NCBI RefSeq assembly: GCF_000020525.1
Contig: NC_011026.1
Span: forward strand, 974,001 to 1,038,000
Source of the DNA: Chloroherpeton thalassium ATCC 35110
GTDB taxonomy: Bacteria; Bacteroidota; Chlorobiia; Chlorobiales; Chloroherpetonaceae
Direction of reading: 5' to 3'
DNA: 64,000 nt
Below are positions 18,802 through 29,376 of the stretch, piece after piece. Each line of letters begins with the position of its first letter. The stretch's first letter is position 1. The translations under genes were made by a program, and so were the position numbers. The notes beneath the pieces were generated by a model, which was not told the DNA's origin, searched no databases, and worked only from the letters and a program-made list of their open reading frames with translations.

Positions 18802-20073
18802 ATGGACAATGCCTCACCATATATAGCACCTGACGATAGCTATCAAAGGCGCTTTCAAGGGAGAAGTGTTCAGGAACAAGAACCACCTGAGCTCATCCCA
18901 AAGAACACGTTCGAGCCGCTGGCAGGAAAGCTTCTTTTGTTTTTAGTGATTCTCTTGATGTGCTTAGGCGTGTTGGCTGTGTATAGCAGCGGAGCCGGCT
19001 GGGGTGTACAAAAATTTTCAAACTCCGAGTATTTCCTTTGGCGCCAAGCGTTTTACACTTTTTTAGGAATTACGGTCATCTTTCTTGTCGGTGGGCTTAA
19101 CTACAAAATTCTGAAGCGATTTAGCAAAATTATTTTAATTGCTGCTGTCGGGCTGCTGGGATTATTGCTGGTGCTAAAAGCTGTCGGATTGGTCGATGGT
19201 GCGGCTCGCTGGATTGGGTTTGGAAAATTCCGATTTCAAGCGTCTGATATGGCCAAATACGCCATTATTATATATATGTCGCATTTGATCAGCGAAAAGC
19301 AAAGCTACATTAAAGATTTGCATCGCGCTTACTACCCGATGATTAGCATCCTGATGGCTGTGGTTACACTGGTTGCACTTGAGCCAAATTTCAGTACAGC
19401 CAGTGTTTTGGCATTAATTGGCTTTATTATGATGTTTGCGGGTCGAGTCAGCTTGCTACATTTAATTGTCACCCTGCTTGCTGTTTTACCATTTGGAGCC
19501 ATTTTTGCTATTGCCGCGCCGTATCGCATGGCTCGTTTGCTCACTTTTATTGGGCAAGGGGACGCCGCGATGAGTTATCAGATTCGGCAAGCGCTTATTG
19601 GGTTTGGCAATGGCGGGCTTTTTGGTTTGGGCCCGGGCGAAAGCAAGCAGCGAGAGCTTTTTCTTCCTGCACCTTACAACGATTTTATTTTTGCTGTTGT
19701 CGGTGAAGAGTATGGATTTTTAGGTGCGGTTTTAATTTTACTCATTTTTGTCGGAATTGTGATTTGCGGTGTTTCTATCGCAAAAAATGCGATGGATGAA
19801 TTTGGCCGTCATTTAGCTTTTGGCATAACAATTGCTATTGGGCTATATGCTTTTATTAATGCGGGTGTGGCTTGCCATGTGCTGCCAACAACCGGTTTAC
19901 CGATGCCGTTCATCAGTTTTGGTGGAAGCGCGGCGCTTTTTAATTCGTTTGGCGTTGGCATTCTAATTAGCATTTCGCGCGAGAAAAAACGCCTGAAGAA
20001 ATCGCAAGCAAAAACAGAGAAAAAAGCTGAGCCGAAAACCGGCTTCGGCGGTTATGCGGAGGCGCAACGATAA
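18802..20073 (+). CDS. ftsW: SEDS peptidoglycan glycosyltransferase FtsW
   Basis: 423 residues with about ten membrane helices of the SEDS family. Motifs include YSSGAGWG in the first periplasmic segment, GAARWIGFGKFRFQASDMAKYA, and the late loop NAGVACHVLPTTGLPMPFISFGGSA, where P-T-T-G-L-P-x-P-F-x-S-x-G-G is the SEDS signature. It polymerises septal glycan from lipid II with FtsI. The first 45 residues are an unusually long cytoplasmic tail, and the C-terminus is Lys-rich. It ends three bases before murG. Confidence 0.95.
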   Translation: MDNASPYIAPDDSYQRRFQGRSVQEQEPPELIPKNTFEPLAGKLLLFLVILLMCLGVLAVYSSGAGWGVQKFSNSEYFLWRQAFYTFLGITVIFLVGGLNYKILKRFSKIILIAAVGLLGLLLVLKAVGLVDGAARWIGFGKFRFQASDMAKYAIIIYMSHLISEKQSYIKDLHRAYYPMISILMAVVTLVALEPNFSTASVLALIGFIMMFAGRVSLLHLIVTLLAVLPFGAIFAIAAPYRMARLLTFIGQGDAAMSYQIRQALIGFGNGGLFGLGPGESKQRELFLPAPYNDFIFAVVGEEYGFLGAVLILLIFVGIVICGVSIAKNAMDEFGRHLAFGITIAIGLYAFINAGVACHVLPTTGLPMPFISFGGSAALFNSFGVGILISISREKKRLKKSQAKTEKKAEPKTGFGGYAEAQR

Positions 20074-20076
20074 ACC

Positions 20077-21174
20077 ATGAAATTGATCTTTGCTGGTGGC
20101 GGAACAGGTGGCCATGTATTTCCGGCCATTGCCATTGCCCAAGAAATTTTGAGAACGCAGCAGAATGCGGAAATTCAGTTCGTTGGAACGGAGCGCGGAA
20201 TTGAAGCGACTGCGGTGCCAAAGCAAGGATTTCCGATGCACTTGATTCCTGTGGCGGGTGTGAAACGAGGATTTTCGCCAAAAGAGCTTTTTGAAAATTT
20301 GAAAGTACCCATGCGACTTCAGCGCAGCCTTTCGGCTTGCCACGACATTTTGCAACGAGAAAAGCCAAATGTTGTGATTGGCACGGGCGGCTTTGTCAGT
20401 GGCCCGATTGTTTGGGAAGCTCAGTCCAAAAAAATTCCTACGCTCATTCAGGAGCAAAATTCCATGCCTGGCGTAACGACAAGACTACTTTCTCTGCGAG
20501 CAAGCGAAGTTCATCTCTCATTTGAAGAATCAAAAACGTATATTCGACGCACAAATGGGGTTTTCGTAACAGGAAATCCGACACGGCAATTTCAATCGCA
20601 TCGTCCGGCACAAGCTAAAGCGTTTTTTTCGCTTGATAGCACCAGAAAAACGCTGCTCGTTTTTGGCGGAAGTCTTGGCGCACGTTCGATCAACCAAGCC
20701 ATTGAGTCAAATTTAGAGGAATGGCTTGAAAAATTCAACTTGATCTGGCAAACAGGAAAGCTTGACTTTGCGGACATTGCCACGCGAATCGGTTCACGCA
20801 AAAATTTGTGGTACAACGCATTCATTGACCAAATGGACATGGCTTACGCTGCCGCCGACTTGGCTGTTTGCCGGGCGGGTGCATCTACTTTGGCTGAAAT
20901 TACCCATTTGGGAAAACCGTCGGTGCTTGTGCCTTATCCATATGCAGCGGCAAATCACCAATTTTATAATGCAAAATCGCTGGCCGATAACCACGCAGCC
21001 TTGCTGATAGAAAACAAAGATATTGGTCTTGAGACGTCCAAAACAGAGATTATGTCGCTTTTGCAGAATGAGTCGCGCTTAAAACAGATGTCGGAGAATA
21101 GTTTAAAATTAGGAAAACCCCATGCAACACGCATCATCGCCGAGCACGTTATTCGGCTTGCCGAGTTGGGCTGA
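20077..21174 (+). CDS. murG: UDP-GlcNAc:lipid I GlcNAc transferase MurG
   Basis: 365 residues, GT28 family, GT-B fold. The N-terminal glycine loop reads [14 protein letters not shown]; later motifs are [30 protein letters not shown], and the UDP-GlcNAc site [11 protein letters not shown]. It makes lipid II on the inner face of the membrane. It starts right after ftsW, and its 3' end runs close to murC; the two are likely co-translated. Confidence 0.96.
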
Positions 21175-21208
21175 GGCGGAATTGAACATTAAGGAAAAAG
21201 AAACTGTG

Positions 21209-22621
21209 ATGTACAGTGCATTAGGAAAAATACGCCATGTGCACCTGATAGGCATTGGGGGCGCAGGCATGAGCGCGATTGCTGAGGTATTGCTCAATCA
21301 AGGGTTTATTGTTACCGGCTCTGATTTGGTTGAAAGTGAGGTAACTCGCCGCTTAAGACATTGTGGTGCAACGATTTTCATCGGCCACGACCGTGACAAC
21401 ATTTCCGGCGCGGATGTCATCGTGCATTCATCCGCGGTTAAGCCAGAAATGAATGAAGAAGTTCAGGAAGCATTTGCGCGGCAAATTCCGGTCATCAAGC
21501 GCGATGAAATGCTGGGAGAATTGATGCGACGCAAAGCTGGCATTTGCATTGCAGGCACTCACGGCAAAACCACCACCACCACGATGGTTGGCACGATGCT
21601 CAAGGAATGTCACGAAGATCCAACGGTGATTATTGGCGGCATTTCGGATTATTTCAACGGTAGCGCGGTTGTTGGAAATGGAAATTACATGGTGATCGAA
21701 GCCGATGAATACGATCGGACTTTTTTAAAACTCACGCCGACAATTGGCGTGATTACAACACTTGAAGCCGAACATCTCGATATTTATAAAGATTTAGATG
21801 ATCTTAAGCAGGCTTTTGTACAATTTGCCAACACCGTGCCATTTTACGGCGCAGTGATTTGTTGCATCGATGAGCCTGCCATTGCAGCTATTTTGCCTTG
21901 CTTAAATCGCCGCGTGATTACCTATGGCCTGACGCCGGAAGCTGAGCTTCAGGCTAAAGAGGTTGTTTTTCATGGAAAGACGGCACATTTCACTGTGACG
22001 CATTTAGGCAAGCCGCTTGGCAAGCTGGAATTGAAGGCACCTGGCTTGCATAATGTAAAAAACGCCTTGGCAACGGTAGCCGTCGGTTTGGAGCTCGGGC
22101 TGGAATTTGATTCAATATGCAGAGCCTTAGCATCGTTCCAAGCCGTTCGTCGTCGTTTTCATGTAAAATATAGTGACGGCGAACCAAATGGTTTAATGGT
22201 TATCGATGATTATGCGCATCATCCAACAGAAGTTCGGGCAACGCTTGAAGCCGCTCGGTTGGGTTGGCCAAAGCATCATTTAATTGCAGTGTTTCAGCCA
22301 CATTTATTTTCTCGTACGCAAACTTTTGCCGATGAATTTGGCAAAGCCTTGGCACTGGCTGATGAAATCATTGTAACGGATGTTTATGCTTCCCGTGAAA
22401 AAGCGGAGGATTTTATCGGGGTTTCAGGTGATTTGGTAGTCAGAGCTGTTCAAAAAGCTGGTGGAAAAGCAAGTTACATCGAGCAAAAATCGGATATTAT
22501 CCAGCAACTTTTGAATCGTGCTTCTGCTGGCCAGATGATTATCACAATGGGCGCAGGAGATATTACCAAAATTGCCGGTGAGTTGGTAGAAAAGTTCAAT
22601 GGGGCAAGCAAGAGCCAATGA
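21209..22621 (+). CDS. murC: UDP-MurNAc:L-alanine ligase MurC
   Basis: 470 residues. Starts HVHLIGIGGAGMSAIAEVL, ATP loop AGTHGKTTTTTM, then EADEYDRTFL, TLEAEHLDIY, VRRRFHVK and DDYAHHPTEVRAT, all typical of MurC. It adds the first amino acid to UDP-MurNAc. The start at 21209 is preceded by AAGGAAAAAG, a good ribosome site; the frame is open upstream to 21122 inside murG, but without family sequence. Its stop overlaps the next start as ATGA. Confidence 0.95.
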   Translation: MYSALGKIRHVHLIGIGGAGMSAIAEVLLNQGFIVTGSDLVESEVTRRLRHCGATIFIGHDRDNISGADVIVHSSAVKPEMNEEVQEAFARQIPVIKRDEMLGELMRRKAGICIAGTHGKTTTTTMVGTMLKECHEDPTVIIGGISDYFNGSAVVGNGNYMVIEADEYDRTFLKLTPTIGVITTLEAEHLDIYKDLDDLKQAFVQFANTVPFYGAVICCIDEPAIAAILPCLNRRVITYGLTPEAELQAKEVVFHGKTAHFTVTHLGKPLGKLELKAPGLHNVKNALATVAVGLELGLEFDSICRALASFQAVRRRFHVKYSDGEPNGLMVIDDYAHHPTEVRATLEAARLGWPKHHLIAVFQPHLFSRTQTFADEFGKALALADEIIVTDVYASREKAEDFIGVSGDLVVRAVQKAGGKASYIEQKSDIIQQLLNRASAGQMIITMGAGDITKIAGELVEKFNGASKSQ

Positions 22622-23064
22622 GCATAAAATTTCAACTTGCTTCCAAAGATTTGCCATTAGTGCTTGTTCAGGTTAAAGTTACCGGATGTTCTTTGACAAA
22701 AAAAGTCATCGCAATTATTGATACCGGCGCAACCGGCTGCGTGATCAGCACCCAGCTTGCGGAGTCATTGGAAGCCCTGCCGATTGATGTGCCGAAAGAC
22801 GAAAAAGACGTACATGGAATTGGGGGGAAATTGCGTGTGGAATTTGTAAAGCTCAAAGAAATACGTTTAGATAGCCTTGCCTTAAAAAATATGAAAACGG
22901 CTGTCATGGATTTGTCGCAGATTAAAGCGCAATTCAGTTTGGCAAACGTCCCTGAAAAGCGACATGCGGATATGATTTTAGGGTTTCCTTTTTTTAAGGG
23001 ACGTGTGCTCAATATAGATTATAAGCTCAAAAAATTATCGATTTATCAAGAGGAGAGGAAATAA
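22618..23064 (+). CDS. Retropepsin-like aspartic protease in the dcw cluster
   Basis: 148 residues. The single catalytic motif is IAIIDTGATGCVIS near residues 36-49 (D-T-G-A). A second conserved block, ADMILGFPFFKG, ends with a strand NIDYKLKKLSIY. This is the pattern of single-domain, dimerising retropepsin-like aspartyl proteases (gag-asp/PF13650-like). No signal peptide or membrane helix is visible, so it should act in the cytoplasm. It overlaps murC by four bases (ATGA) and precedes murB by 13 bases, so it is built into the operon. No substrate is known from sequence. Confidence 0.8.
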   Translation: MSIKFQLASKDLPLVLVQVKVTGCSLTKKVIAIIDTGATGCVISTQLAESLEALPIDVPKDEKDVHGIGGKLRVEFVKLKEIRLDSLALKNMKTAVMDLSQIKAQFSLANVPEKRHADMILGFPFFKGRVLNIDYKLKKLSIYQEERK

Positions 23065-23077
23065 GAAAAGGGAAAAC

Positions 23078-24013
23078 ATGATCTCTATTGCAGACCTTCG
23101 CGAGGTGTTTCGGGGTGATGTCAAAATCAGCGCTTCGTTGGCGGAACATTCCGCATTCAAAATCGGTGGAAAAGCGGACATCGTGCTCAAGCCATTAGAC
23201 AAGGCCGATGCCATCAATGTCATCAAATTTTTTCACGAGAAGCAAAAGCCCCATATTGTGCTTGGGCGAGGAAGCAATGTCTTGATAAGCGATGATGGCG
23301 TGCGCGAAGCGGTTATTTTGCTAAGCGGCTGTTTAGAAAAGGTTGATATCAATGGCGAGCTGGTTTATGCGGAAGCGGGCGTGGATTTGCAAAAACTTGC
23401 GGTTCAAAGCTTGAACCACCGCCTGGGCGGCCTTGAAGCTTTTTCAGGTGTGCCGGGCAGTGTTGGTGGCGCGATTGTGATGAACGCTGGTGCGCATGGT
23501 CACGAGATTTTTGAGCTTATTGATTGGGTTGAAGTGGTGCGCGACGGCTCTCTTAAAAAATTGAGAAAAAATGAGATCAAAGCGCGGTATCGTGAGACCG
23601 ATTTGGCTCAAGATACGGTACTTTCAGCTCGTTTAAAGTTGAAACCAATTTCTGAAAAAGAGCAAGCCGAATGCTTTGAACGGCGCCGGGAGCTGATGGA
23701 AAAACGCCGCAATTCACAGCCGCTTTCGCTGCCAAACGTCGGAAGTATTTTTAAAAATCCTCCGCCTTATAATGGAGAATCGCGGCAATTTGCCGGCCAG
23801 CTTATTGAAGCGTGCGGCTTGAAAGGGGTTCGAGAAGGCGGCGCTATGATATCCGATAAGCATGCCAATTTTATTGTCAATTTGGGAAATGCAACAGCCA
23901 GCGATGTGCTGGCTTTGATCGAACTGGCGAAAACAAAAGTTCGCCTGCGTTTTGGCATCGATTTAGAACTTGAAATTAAGTTGATCGGATTTACGGAGCA
24001 TGTCGAAAAATAA
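23078..24013 (+). CDS. murB: UDP-N-acetylenolpyruvylglucosamine reductase MurB
   Basis: 311 residues. FAD-binding motifs LGRGSNVLISD and GVPGSVGGAIVMNAGAHG, followed by the shorter type II MurB catalytic segment NVGSIFKNPP and AGQLIEACGLKG, with a conserved Ser in G-S-I-F-K. It reduces UDP-GlcNAc-enolpyruvate to UDP-MurNAc using NADPH. It sits between the protease and ftsQ in one strand. Confidence 0.94.
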   Translation: MISIADLREVFRGDVKISASLAEHSAFKIGGKADIVLKPLDKADAINVIKFFHEKQKPHIVLGRGSNVLISDDGVREAVILLSGCLEKVDINGELVYAEAGVDLQKLAVQSLNHRLGGLEAFSGVPGSVGGAIVMNAGAHGHEIFELIDWVEVVRDGSLKKLRKNEIKARYRETDLAQDTVLSARLKLKPISEKEQAECFERRRELMEKRRNSQPLSLPNVGSIFKNPPPYNGESRQFAGQLIEACGLKGVREGGAMISDKHANFIVNLGNATASDVLALIELAKTKVRLRFGIDLELEIKLIGFTEHVEK

Positions 24014-24028
24014 AAAACGGAGCTAACT

Positions 24029-24925
24029 ATGAGTTCATTCGTCGAGTTTCCAGATGAAGAACCAGCGCGACCTAAAAAAGCTTCTTACGACAGTTATGTA
24101 GAACAACACGAACAGGTGCTTTCCGATTCAGGTACAATACCAGAAGCGCCTGAATCGCCAGTCGTTGAAAAAAAGCTGGCGGGGAAAAGCAAGTGGAAAA
24201 ATAATCGCATTTGGCCAGCCGTTTTTTCCATCGTAGGCCTTTTTACTTTTTTTGTATTGGCTCAACTTTGGATGAAAGATGCAACCCTCAGAGGATTTGT
24301 GGTAACAGGAAATAACATCATAAAAACCTCTGAAGTGACCGACAAGCTTAAAAATTTGTTAGGAAAACGGTTGGAAGACATTAAGCTGAGCGATGTTGAA
24401 AAAGAAATTAGCAAGCTAAACTATGCGGGTAAAGTGGTAGCGACCAAAGAAATGCCAGGAAATATCCGTATCAAAATCTACGAGCGTCGCCCGATTGCCC
24501 TTGTTGAAATTAACGGGGAAATCAAGTTTCTTTCAGAAGATAGAATGTTGTTAAATTATGAACCAAAAGTTTTAGATCGGCAGCGGCTGCCAATGCTAAC
24601 AGGCTTCAAAGCGGTTCATACCAAAAAAAATGGCATGAGCTACTTAGACAGCACGGAAGTTAGCGGGGCGATTTCTCTTTTAGCAGCAACGGAGCGCAGC
24701 GAGTTTGCGCACTTCATTTTAGGAGAAATCAATGTTTCTGACCCGAAAAAACTTTATGCTCGAACAAGCGATGCCGATGCCAAGTTTATTTTTGGAGATA
24801 ACGGAAATTTTGACCAAAAGCTTGATAACATGGAAGTATTTTGGAAACAAGTTATAACCAAACGAGGGGTGGGGGTTTTTGATTACGTTGATTTGCGGTT
24901 TGACGGAAAAATTTTCGCCCGATAA
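24029..24925 (+). CDS. ftsQ: Cell division protein FtsQ
   Basis: 298 residues: about 65 cytoplasmic residues with many charges, one membrane helix (about 67-86, WPAVFSIVGLFTFFVLAQLW), then a POTRA domain (TLRGFVVTGNNIIKTSEV) and a beta domain (MPGNIRIKIYERRPIALVEI). FtsQ recruits FtsL/FtsB and regulates FtsWI. Position just before ftsA and ftsZ supports the call; the distal part is weakly conserved in all FtsQ proteins. Confidence 0.9.
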   Translation: MSSFVEFPDEEPARPKKASYDSYVEQHEQVLSDSGTIPEAPESPVVEKKLAGKSKWKNNRIWPAVFSIVGLFTFFVLAQLWMKDATLRGFVVTGNNIIKTSEVTDKLKNLLGKRLEDIKLSDVEKEISKLNYAGKVVATKEMPGNIRIKIYERRPIALVEINGEIKFLSEDRMLLNYEPKVLDRQRLPMLTGFKAVHTKKNGMSYLDSTEVSGAISLLAATERSEFAHFILGEINVSDPKKLYARTSDADAKFIFGDNGNFDQKLDNMEVFWKQVITKRGVGVFDYVDLRFDGKIFAR

Positions 24926-25024
24926 ATTGATTATGTCTGTTTTCGAACATTTTATAGTAGATGACGCAGTGAAGAAACAGTTACGGAAACTCACAAAATT
25001 AGCGCTTAAAAAGCGAGGTAATTT

Positions 25025-26365
25025 ATGTCTCGAGGTAAAATAGTCGTCGGCCTTGACATAGGAACCACAAAAGTGTGTGCTGTGGTGGCCGAAAAGGATG
25101 AATTTGGCAAAATGAATATCCTTGGAATGGGGCGATCAAACTCCGAGGGACTTCAACGTGCGACCGTCATCAACATTAACAAAACAGTTGATGCTATTAA
25201 AGAAGCTGTTTCAGAAGCAGAGCACACTTCATCTATAAAAATTAAGGGCGTAAATGTCGGGATTTCAGGTGAGCATGTTCAGTTCGTTAGAGGAAATGCG
25301 GAAGTGAGCATCAATCCGTTGGGGATTGTCAATCATGCCGACGTTTTACGGTTTGTTGAAAAAGCCAAAAAAAACCTGAAATATATCGATATTGATAGAG
25401 AAATTATCCATGCGATTCCTCAAGAATTTATTGTAGACGATCAAGAAGGCGTTCTCGACCCGATTGGAATGGCCGGTATTTCCATGAAAGGCTCGGTTTA
25501 TGTGGTCGTTGGAATGAAAATGAGAATCCGCAATATCGAGCATTGCATCGCACACGCAGGCCTTGAAATTAAGGCCATGACATTTGAGCCCATTGCATCC
25601 GGGCTTGCGGTCATAAAAGAAAGCGAGCGAAAAAGCGGCGTGGTGGTTATTGATATTGGTGGCGGAACCACCGATATTGCGATTTACTCTCGCGGCGTGA
25701 TTCGTCATTCAGGTGTGATCAAAGTAGCCGCTGTTGATGTCACAAACGATGTGGCAATTGGCTTGAAAACACTGCATGAAATTGCCGAAGACCTCAAAGT
25801 CAAGCACGGCTGTGCCTACATGCGCGAGTTGATGAATGATGAAGAAATTCAAGTGCAAGGAATTGAAGGCCGTCCGCCTAAAAATTTTATGCGAAGCGCC
25901 TTAACAAATATCATCGAAGCACGAATGATAGAGATTTTTGAGTTGGTTCGTGCTGAGCTCAAAAAATCAGGATTTTATGATTATCTCAATGCGGGCGCCA
26001 TCATCACCGGCGGCGGCAGCTTGATTCCTGGAACACAAGGTCTTGCTCAAGAAATTTTAGGTTTGGACGTTCGGATCGGCTATCCTGAAGGCATTTCTGG
26101 CGGAATTAAAAAAGATATTAATAACCCGATGTATGCAACCGTGATGGGACTCGTTGCCCATGCGTTTGACGATATGGAGCAACATCAAGAGCAAATGGAA
26201 GCGCTGCGGGAAAATGAGCGCCAACAAAAAGAAATTGCAGCTCAAATAGATGCGCCGGCATCGGACTCTACGGATGAGCCACCAGAATCGGATATGCCTC
26301 AAAATGCAAAGAAACCAGACAAATCGTTTTTATTGAAAATAAAAAACTGGTTAGACCAAATATGA
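25025..26365 (+). CDS. ftsA: Cell division protein FtsA
   Basis: 446 residues, actin fold. VGLDIGTTKVCAVVAE (phosphate 1), the inserted 1C SHS2 domain around 85-165, VVIDIGGGTTDIAIYS (phosphate 2) and GAIITGGGSLIPG (adenosine). The acidic and proline-containing linker ends in an amphipathic helix FLLKIKNWLDQI, the membrane-targeting sequence that tethers FtsZ filaments. It lies 99 bases after ftsQ and about 150 before ftsZ. Confidence 0.95.
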   Translation: MSRGKIVVGLDIGTTKVCAVVAEKDEFGKMNILGMGRSNSEGLQRATVININKTVDAIKEAVSEAEHTSSIKIKGVNVGISGEHVQFVRGNAEVSINPLGIVNHADVLRFVEKAKKNLKYIDIDREIIHAIPQEFIVDDQEGVLDPIGMAGISMKGSVYVVVGMKMRIRNIEHCIAHAGLEIKAMTFEPIASGLAVIKESERKSGVVVIDIGGGTTDIAIYSRGVIRHSGVIKVAAVDVTNDVAIGLKTLHEIAEDLKVKHGCAYMRELMNDEEIQVQGIEGRPPKNFMRSALTNIIEARMIEIFELVRAELKKSGFYDYLNAGAIITGGGSLIPGTQGLAQEILGLDVRIGYPEGISGGIKKDINNPMYATVMGLVAHAFDDMEQHQEQMEALRENERQQKEIAAQIDAPASDSTDEPPESDMPQNAKKPDKSFLLKIKNWLDQI

Positions 26366-26517
26366 TAGGTCTTACACTTTATGGATAAATCGTAGCGCCT
26401 TCATTCATGATGATTTTATAAAACAGTAATAGATCGTGTGGAAAAAAAGCATCTCAAAACAAGTTTATTTACCAAATAACCTGCAAAGCGCAGTGATTAC
26501 AGTGGAGGGAAAAATCT

Positions 26518-27804
26518 ATGGGCTTTGAAATAGACAAGACCGACAAAGGATTAGGCGCGAAAATAAAGCTAATTGGTGTCGGAGGTTGTGGAGGCAATGC
26601 TGTCAATAACATGATTGAGCGCCGCATTGAAGGCGTTGAATTCATTGTATGCAATACCGACGTGCAGGCACTCGAAAACTCCAAGGCACCGGTTCGAGTT
26701 CAAATAGGAAAATCAACGACCTCAGGTCTCGGCGCCGGCGCAGAACCATCTCGCGGGAGACAAGCAGCTGAGGAAGATCGTGAAGAAATTTCCGAACTGA
26801 TTCGCGGATGCGACATGGTGTTTATCACTGCCGGCATGGGCAAAGGCACGGGCACAGGCGCAGCACCTGTACTTGCCAGCATTGCCAAAAACCTTGGTGT
26901 ATTAACCATTGGCATTGTTACCATGCCATTCAAGTTTGAGGGACGCAAAAAATGGGAAATTGCCGAAAATGGCATTGCAGAACTTCGCAAGCATGTCGAT
27001 ACACTCATTGTCGTCCAAAATGAAAAGATCCTAAACATCGCAAGCGATGATGCAGACGTCAAAGAAGCTTACGATATTGCCAACGATGTGCTTTATCGTG
27101 CAGCAAAAGGAATCTCTGACATTATCACAAAGCACGGACATGTTAATGTCGATTTTGCCGACGTCAAAGGCATCATGACCGATGCTGGCGACGCGGTTAT
27201 GGGCTCTTCGACCGCAGCAGGTGAAAACCGTGCAATGAAAGCAGCGATGGAAGCGATTTCAAGTCCGCTTCTCGATGGCGTTTCTATCAAAGGCGCAACG
27301 GGCGTTTTGGTCAACATTACGGGCGATGTCAAAATGCGCGATATGGCCGAAGCCATGAGCTACATTGAAGAAGAAGCTGGCTCTGAAGCGAAAATCATTA
27401 ACGGATACGTTCAAGACAACTCCGTTCCTGGAGAAATTAGTATCACGGTTATTGCAACGGGTTTTAACAAAATGGCTGGCAAACCACAACATGCCACAGG
27501 AAAGCCGATTCGGGTTGTTCGCCAGGAAGACCAAACCCCGCCGCCGCGAAAACCGGAGGAAAATCGGGGAAATATCAACACATTGGCTGATGATCTGCAT
27601 TCAGGAGATGAAGCACCGGCTTTTATTAAGCAAGGAAGAAAGACCTACCAGCCATCACCCGAAAATGCCGATGCTAATTTGCAGCAAGACGAAAATCCTC
27701 AGCCGGAGCAACCGCGTCCATATCAGAATCCGTCGCCCGGGCAAGATCGTATTAGAAAGTCAAATACGGATACGCCGGCATTTCTCAGAAAAATCATGGA
27801 CTAA
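26518..27804 (+). CDS. ftsZ: Cell division GTPase FtsZ
   Basis: 428 residues. GTP-binding tubulin fold with [13 protein letters not shown], the signature [12 protein letters not shown] near residues 105-116, and synergy loop around [12 protein letters not shown] long disordered linker (about 325-415, rich in Pro, Gln and Asn) leads to the C-terminal peptide [10 protein letters not shown], which binds FtsA. GGAGGG-like sequence (GTGGAGGG) precedes the start. It ends the dcw cluster and is followed by a terminator. Confidence 0.97.
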   Translation: MGFEIDKTDKGLGAKIKLIGVGGCGGNAVNNMIERRIEGVEFIVCNTDVQALENSKAPVRVQIGKSTTSGLGAGAEPSRGRQAAEEDREEISELIRGCDMVFITAGMGKGTGTGAAPVLASIAKNLGVLTIGIVTMPFKFEGRKKWEIAENGIAELRKHVDTLIVVQNEKILNIASDDADVKEAYDIANDVLYRAAKGISDIITKHGHVNVDFADVKGIMTDAGDAVMGSSTAAGENRAMKAAMEAISSPLLDGVSIKGATGVLVNITGDVKMRDMAEAMSYIEEEAGSEAKIINGYVQDNSVPGEISITVIATGFNKMAGKPQHATGKPIRVVRQEDQTPPPRKPEENRGNINTLADDLHSGDEAPAFIKQGRKTYQPSPENADANLQQDENPQPEQPRPYQNPSPGQDRIRKSNTDTPAFLRKIMD

Positions 27805-27861
27805 AAAGCAGAGGAACTCGCCAGTAAAAAATTCGTATGAAGCGTTGTTGCTTCAAATAGT

Positions 27862-27890
27862 AAGGCCGCCCATGAGTGGCCTTTTTGTTT
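27862..27890 (+). terminator. Terminator of the dcw cluster
   Basis: Stem AAGGCC (27862-27867) / GGCCTT (27878-27883) with a 10-base loop and a T-rich tail, 58 bases after the ftsZ stop codon. Confidence 0.75.
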
Positions 27891-28014
27891 TTGCCATATG
27901 TTTCTCTGTCCGAAAAACAACGCTTCACTATTTTGGTCATCGCTAAGAAAGAAGCCAAACGAAAGTATGTATATTTTGCAAGCGTTGATACGATGATAAC
28001 CTAATATTTTTTGC

Positions 28015-29361
28015 ATGAGCATTGAACAGCCTTATTCAGTAGAAGAAAATAAGCAGCTCGGCAGCGAGCCTGATAAAATCTCCTTAACCAGTCCTGATAC
28101 GCTTTCCTCACCAAATTCAAGTTCTGGAGAAAAAGAAAAAAAACTCACCCATACAACCTTTTCCGCTTTTCAACATCGTAGCTACCGCTTGATGTGGATC
28201 GGCTCATTCATTTCCAACATGGGCACATGGTCGCAGCGCGTAGCTGAGCCATGGTTAGTTTTCAACCTTTCCGGCTCGGCTTTTTTACTTGGTTTAAACG
28301 GGTTTGCCGCAGAATCGCCATTGCTCGCATTTCTTTTGCTTGGCGGAGTTTTGGCCGATAGAACAGACCGAAAAAAAGCCCTTATCATCGCCCAACTGGT
28401 TCAAATGCTCAGCGCACTGGCCATTATGTCTCTTGCCTTAACCGATAGCTTAACGGTTTGGCTCATCATAGCCCTTTCGTTTGTTGTAGGCTGTGCACAA
28501 TCCGTTTCGACGCCAGCTTATCTTTCGATTTTACCATCGCTTGTGAGTCGCGAGAATTTAACCAATGCCATTGCGCTAAATTCTACACAGTTTAATCTTT
28601 CCCGCTTGATTGGACCTGTGATCGGAGGAATTCTTTTAACTTCGATTGGTGCGGCTTGGTGCTTCGGTGTGAATGCACTCTCTTATGCGGCGGTCATTTT
28701 TGTGCTGGCCATTATTGCTGTGCCAAAAGCGGACACGCAAAATGCCGGAGAAGATGTTTGGAAAAGCATGCGCGAAGGCCTTTTGGAGGTCGCCTCTAAA
28801 AAAGAGCTTGTCACCTTGATCATCATTATTTGCTCGGTGAGCTTTTTTGCAGGTCCATTGCTAACCTTCCTGCCTGTGCTGGCAAAAGAAGTGCTTCATG
28901 TAGATGCACAAGGGTTTAGTATTGCGTTGGCGTGTTTTGGTGGAGGCGCTGTGGTTGGAGCGTTAATTATCGCTAGCGCCGGCCACATAGAAAATCGTTT
29001 TCGCATTGTTATTGGAGCAACAGCGCTGCTGGGAGCTTCGCTTATCGCCATCTCTTTTTCAAACAGTTATCTGCTCAGTCTTGTTTTTATGGCTATTGCA
29101 GGTATCGCATTTGTTGGTTGCGGCTCGCTTGCCAACACGATTATGCAAACCTCTGTCTCAGATAGAATTCGCGGTCGGGCTGTCAGCATCTACGCATTGG
29201 CCTTTCGCGGTGGATTACCTCTGGGGAATTTAGTGGCCGGAGCGCTGATTCATAGTTTTAATGTACAACTCGTATTGGGCTTAAATGGCTTGGCGCTTCT
29301 TATCATTTTGTTTTTTACTTATCAATTCGGCTACCGAAAATATGTGGTTTCCGCAGTTTAG
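28015..29361 (+). CDS. Major facilitator superfamily exporter (EntS/MFS_3-like)
   Basis: 448 residues. About 45 polar N-terminal residues are followed by about 12 membrane helices. The conserved opening FSAFQHRSYRLMWIGSFISNMGTWSQRVAEPWLV is that of the MFS_3 (enterobactin exporter-like) family; GGVLADRTDRKK is the loop 2-3 motif A. Many members export drugs, siderophores or unknown metabolites. No biosynthetic gene lies beside it, so the substrate is unknown. The MFS family call is secure. Confidence 0.88.
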   Translation: MSIEQPYSVEENKQLGSEPDKISLTSPDTLSSPNSSSGEKEKKLTHTTFSAFQHRSYRLMWIGSFISNMGTWSQRVAEPWLVFNLSGSAFLLGLNGFAAESPLLAFLLLGGVLADRTDRKKALIIAQLVQMLSALAIMSLALTDSLTVWLIIALSFVVGCAQSVSTPAYLSILPSLVSRENLTNAIALNSTQFNLSRLIGPVIGGILLTSIGAAWCFGVNALSYAAVIFVLAIIAVPKADTQNAGEDVWKSMREGLLEVASKKELVTLIIIICSVSFFAGPLLTFLPVLAKEVLHVDAQGFSIALACFGGGAVVGALIIASAGHIENRFRIVIGATALLGASLIAISFSNSYLLSLVFMAIAGIAFVGCGSLANTIMQTSVSDRIRGRAVSIYALAFRGGLPLGNLVAGALIHSFNVQLVLGLNGLALLIILFFTYQFGYRKYVVSAV

Positions 29362-29376
29362 TAAAACATGCAAAAT

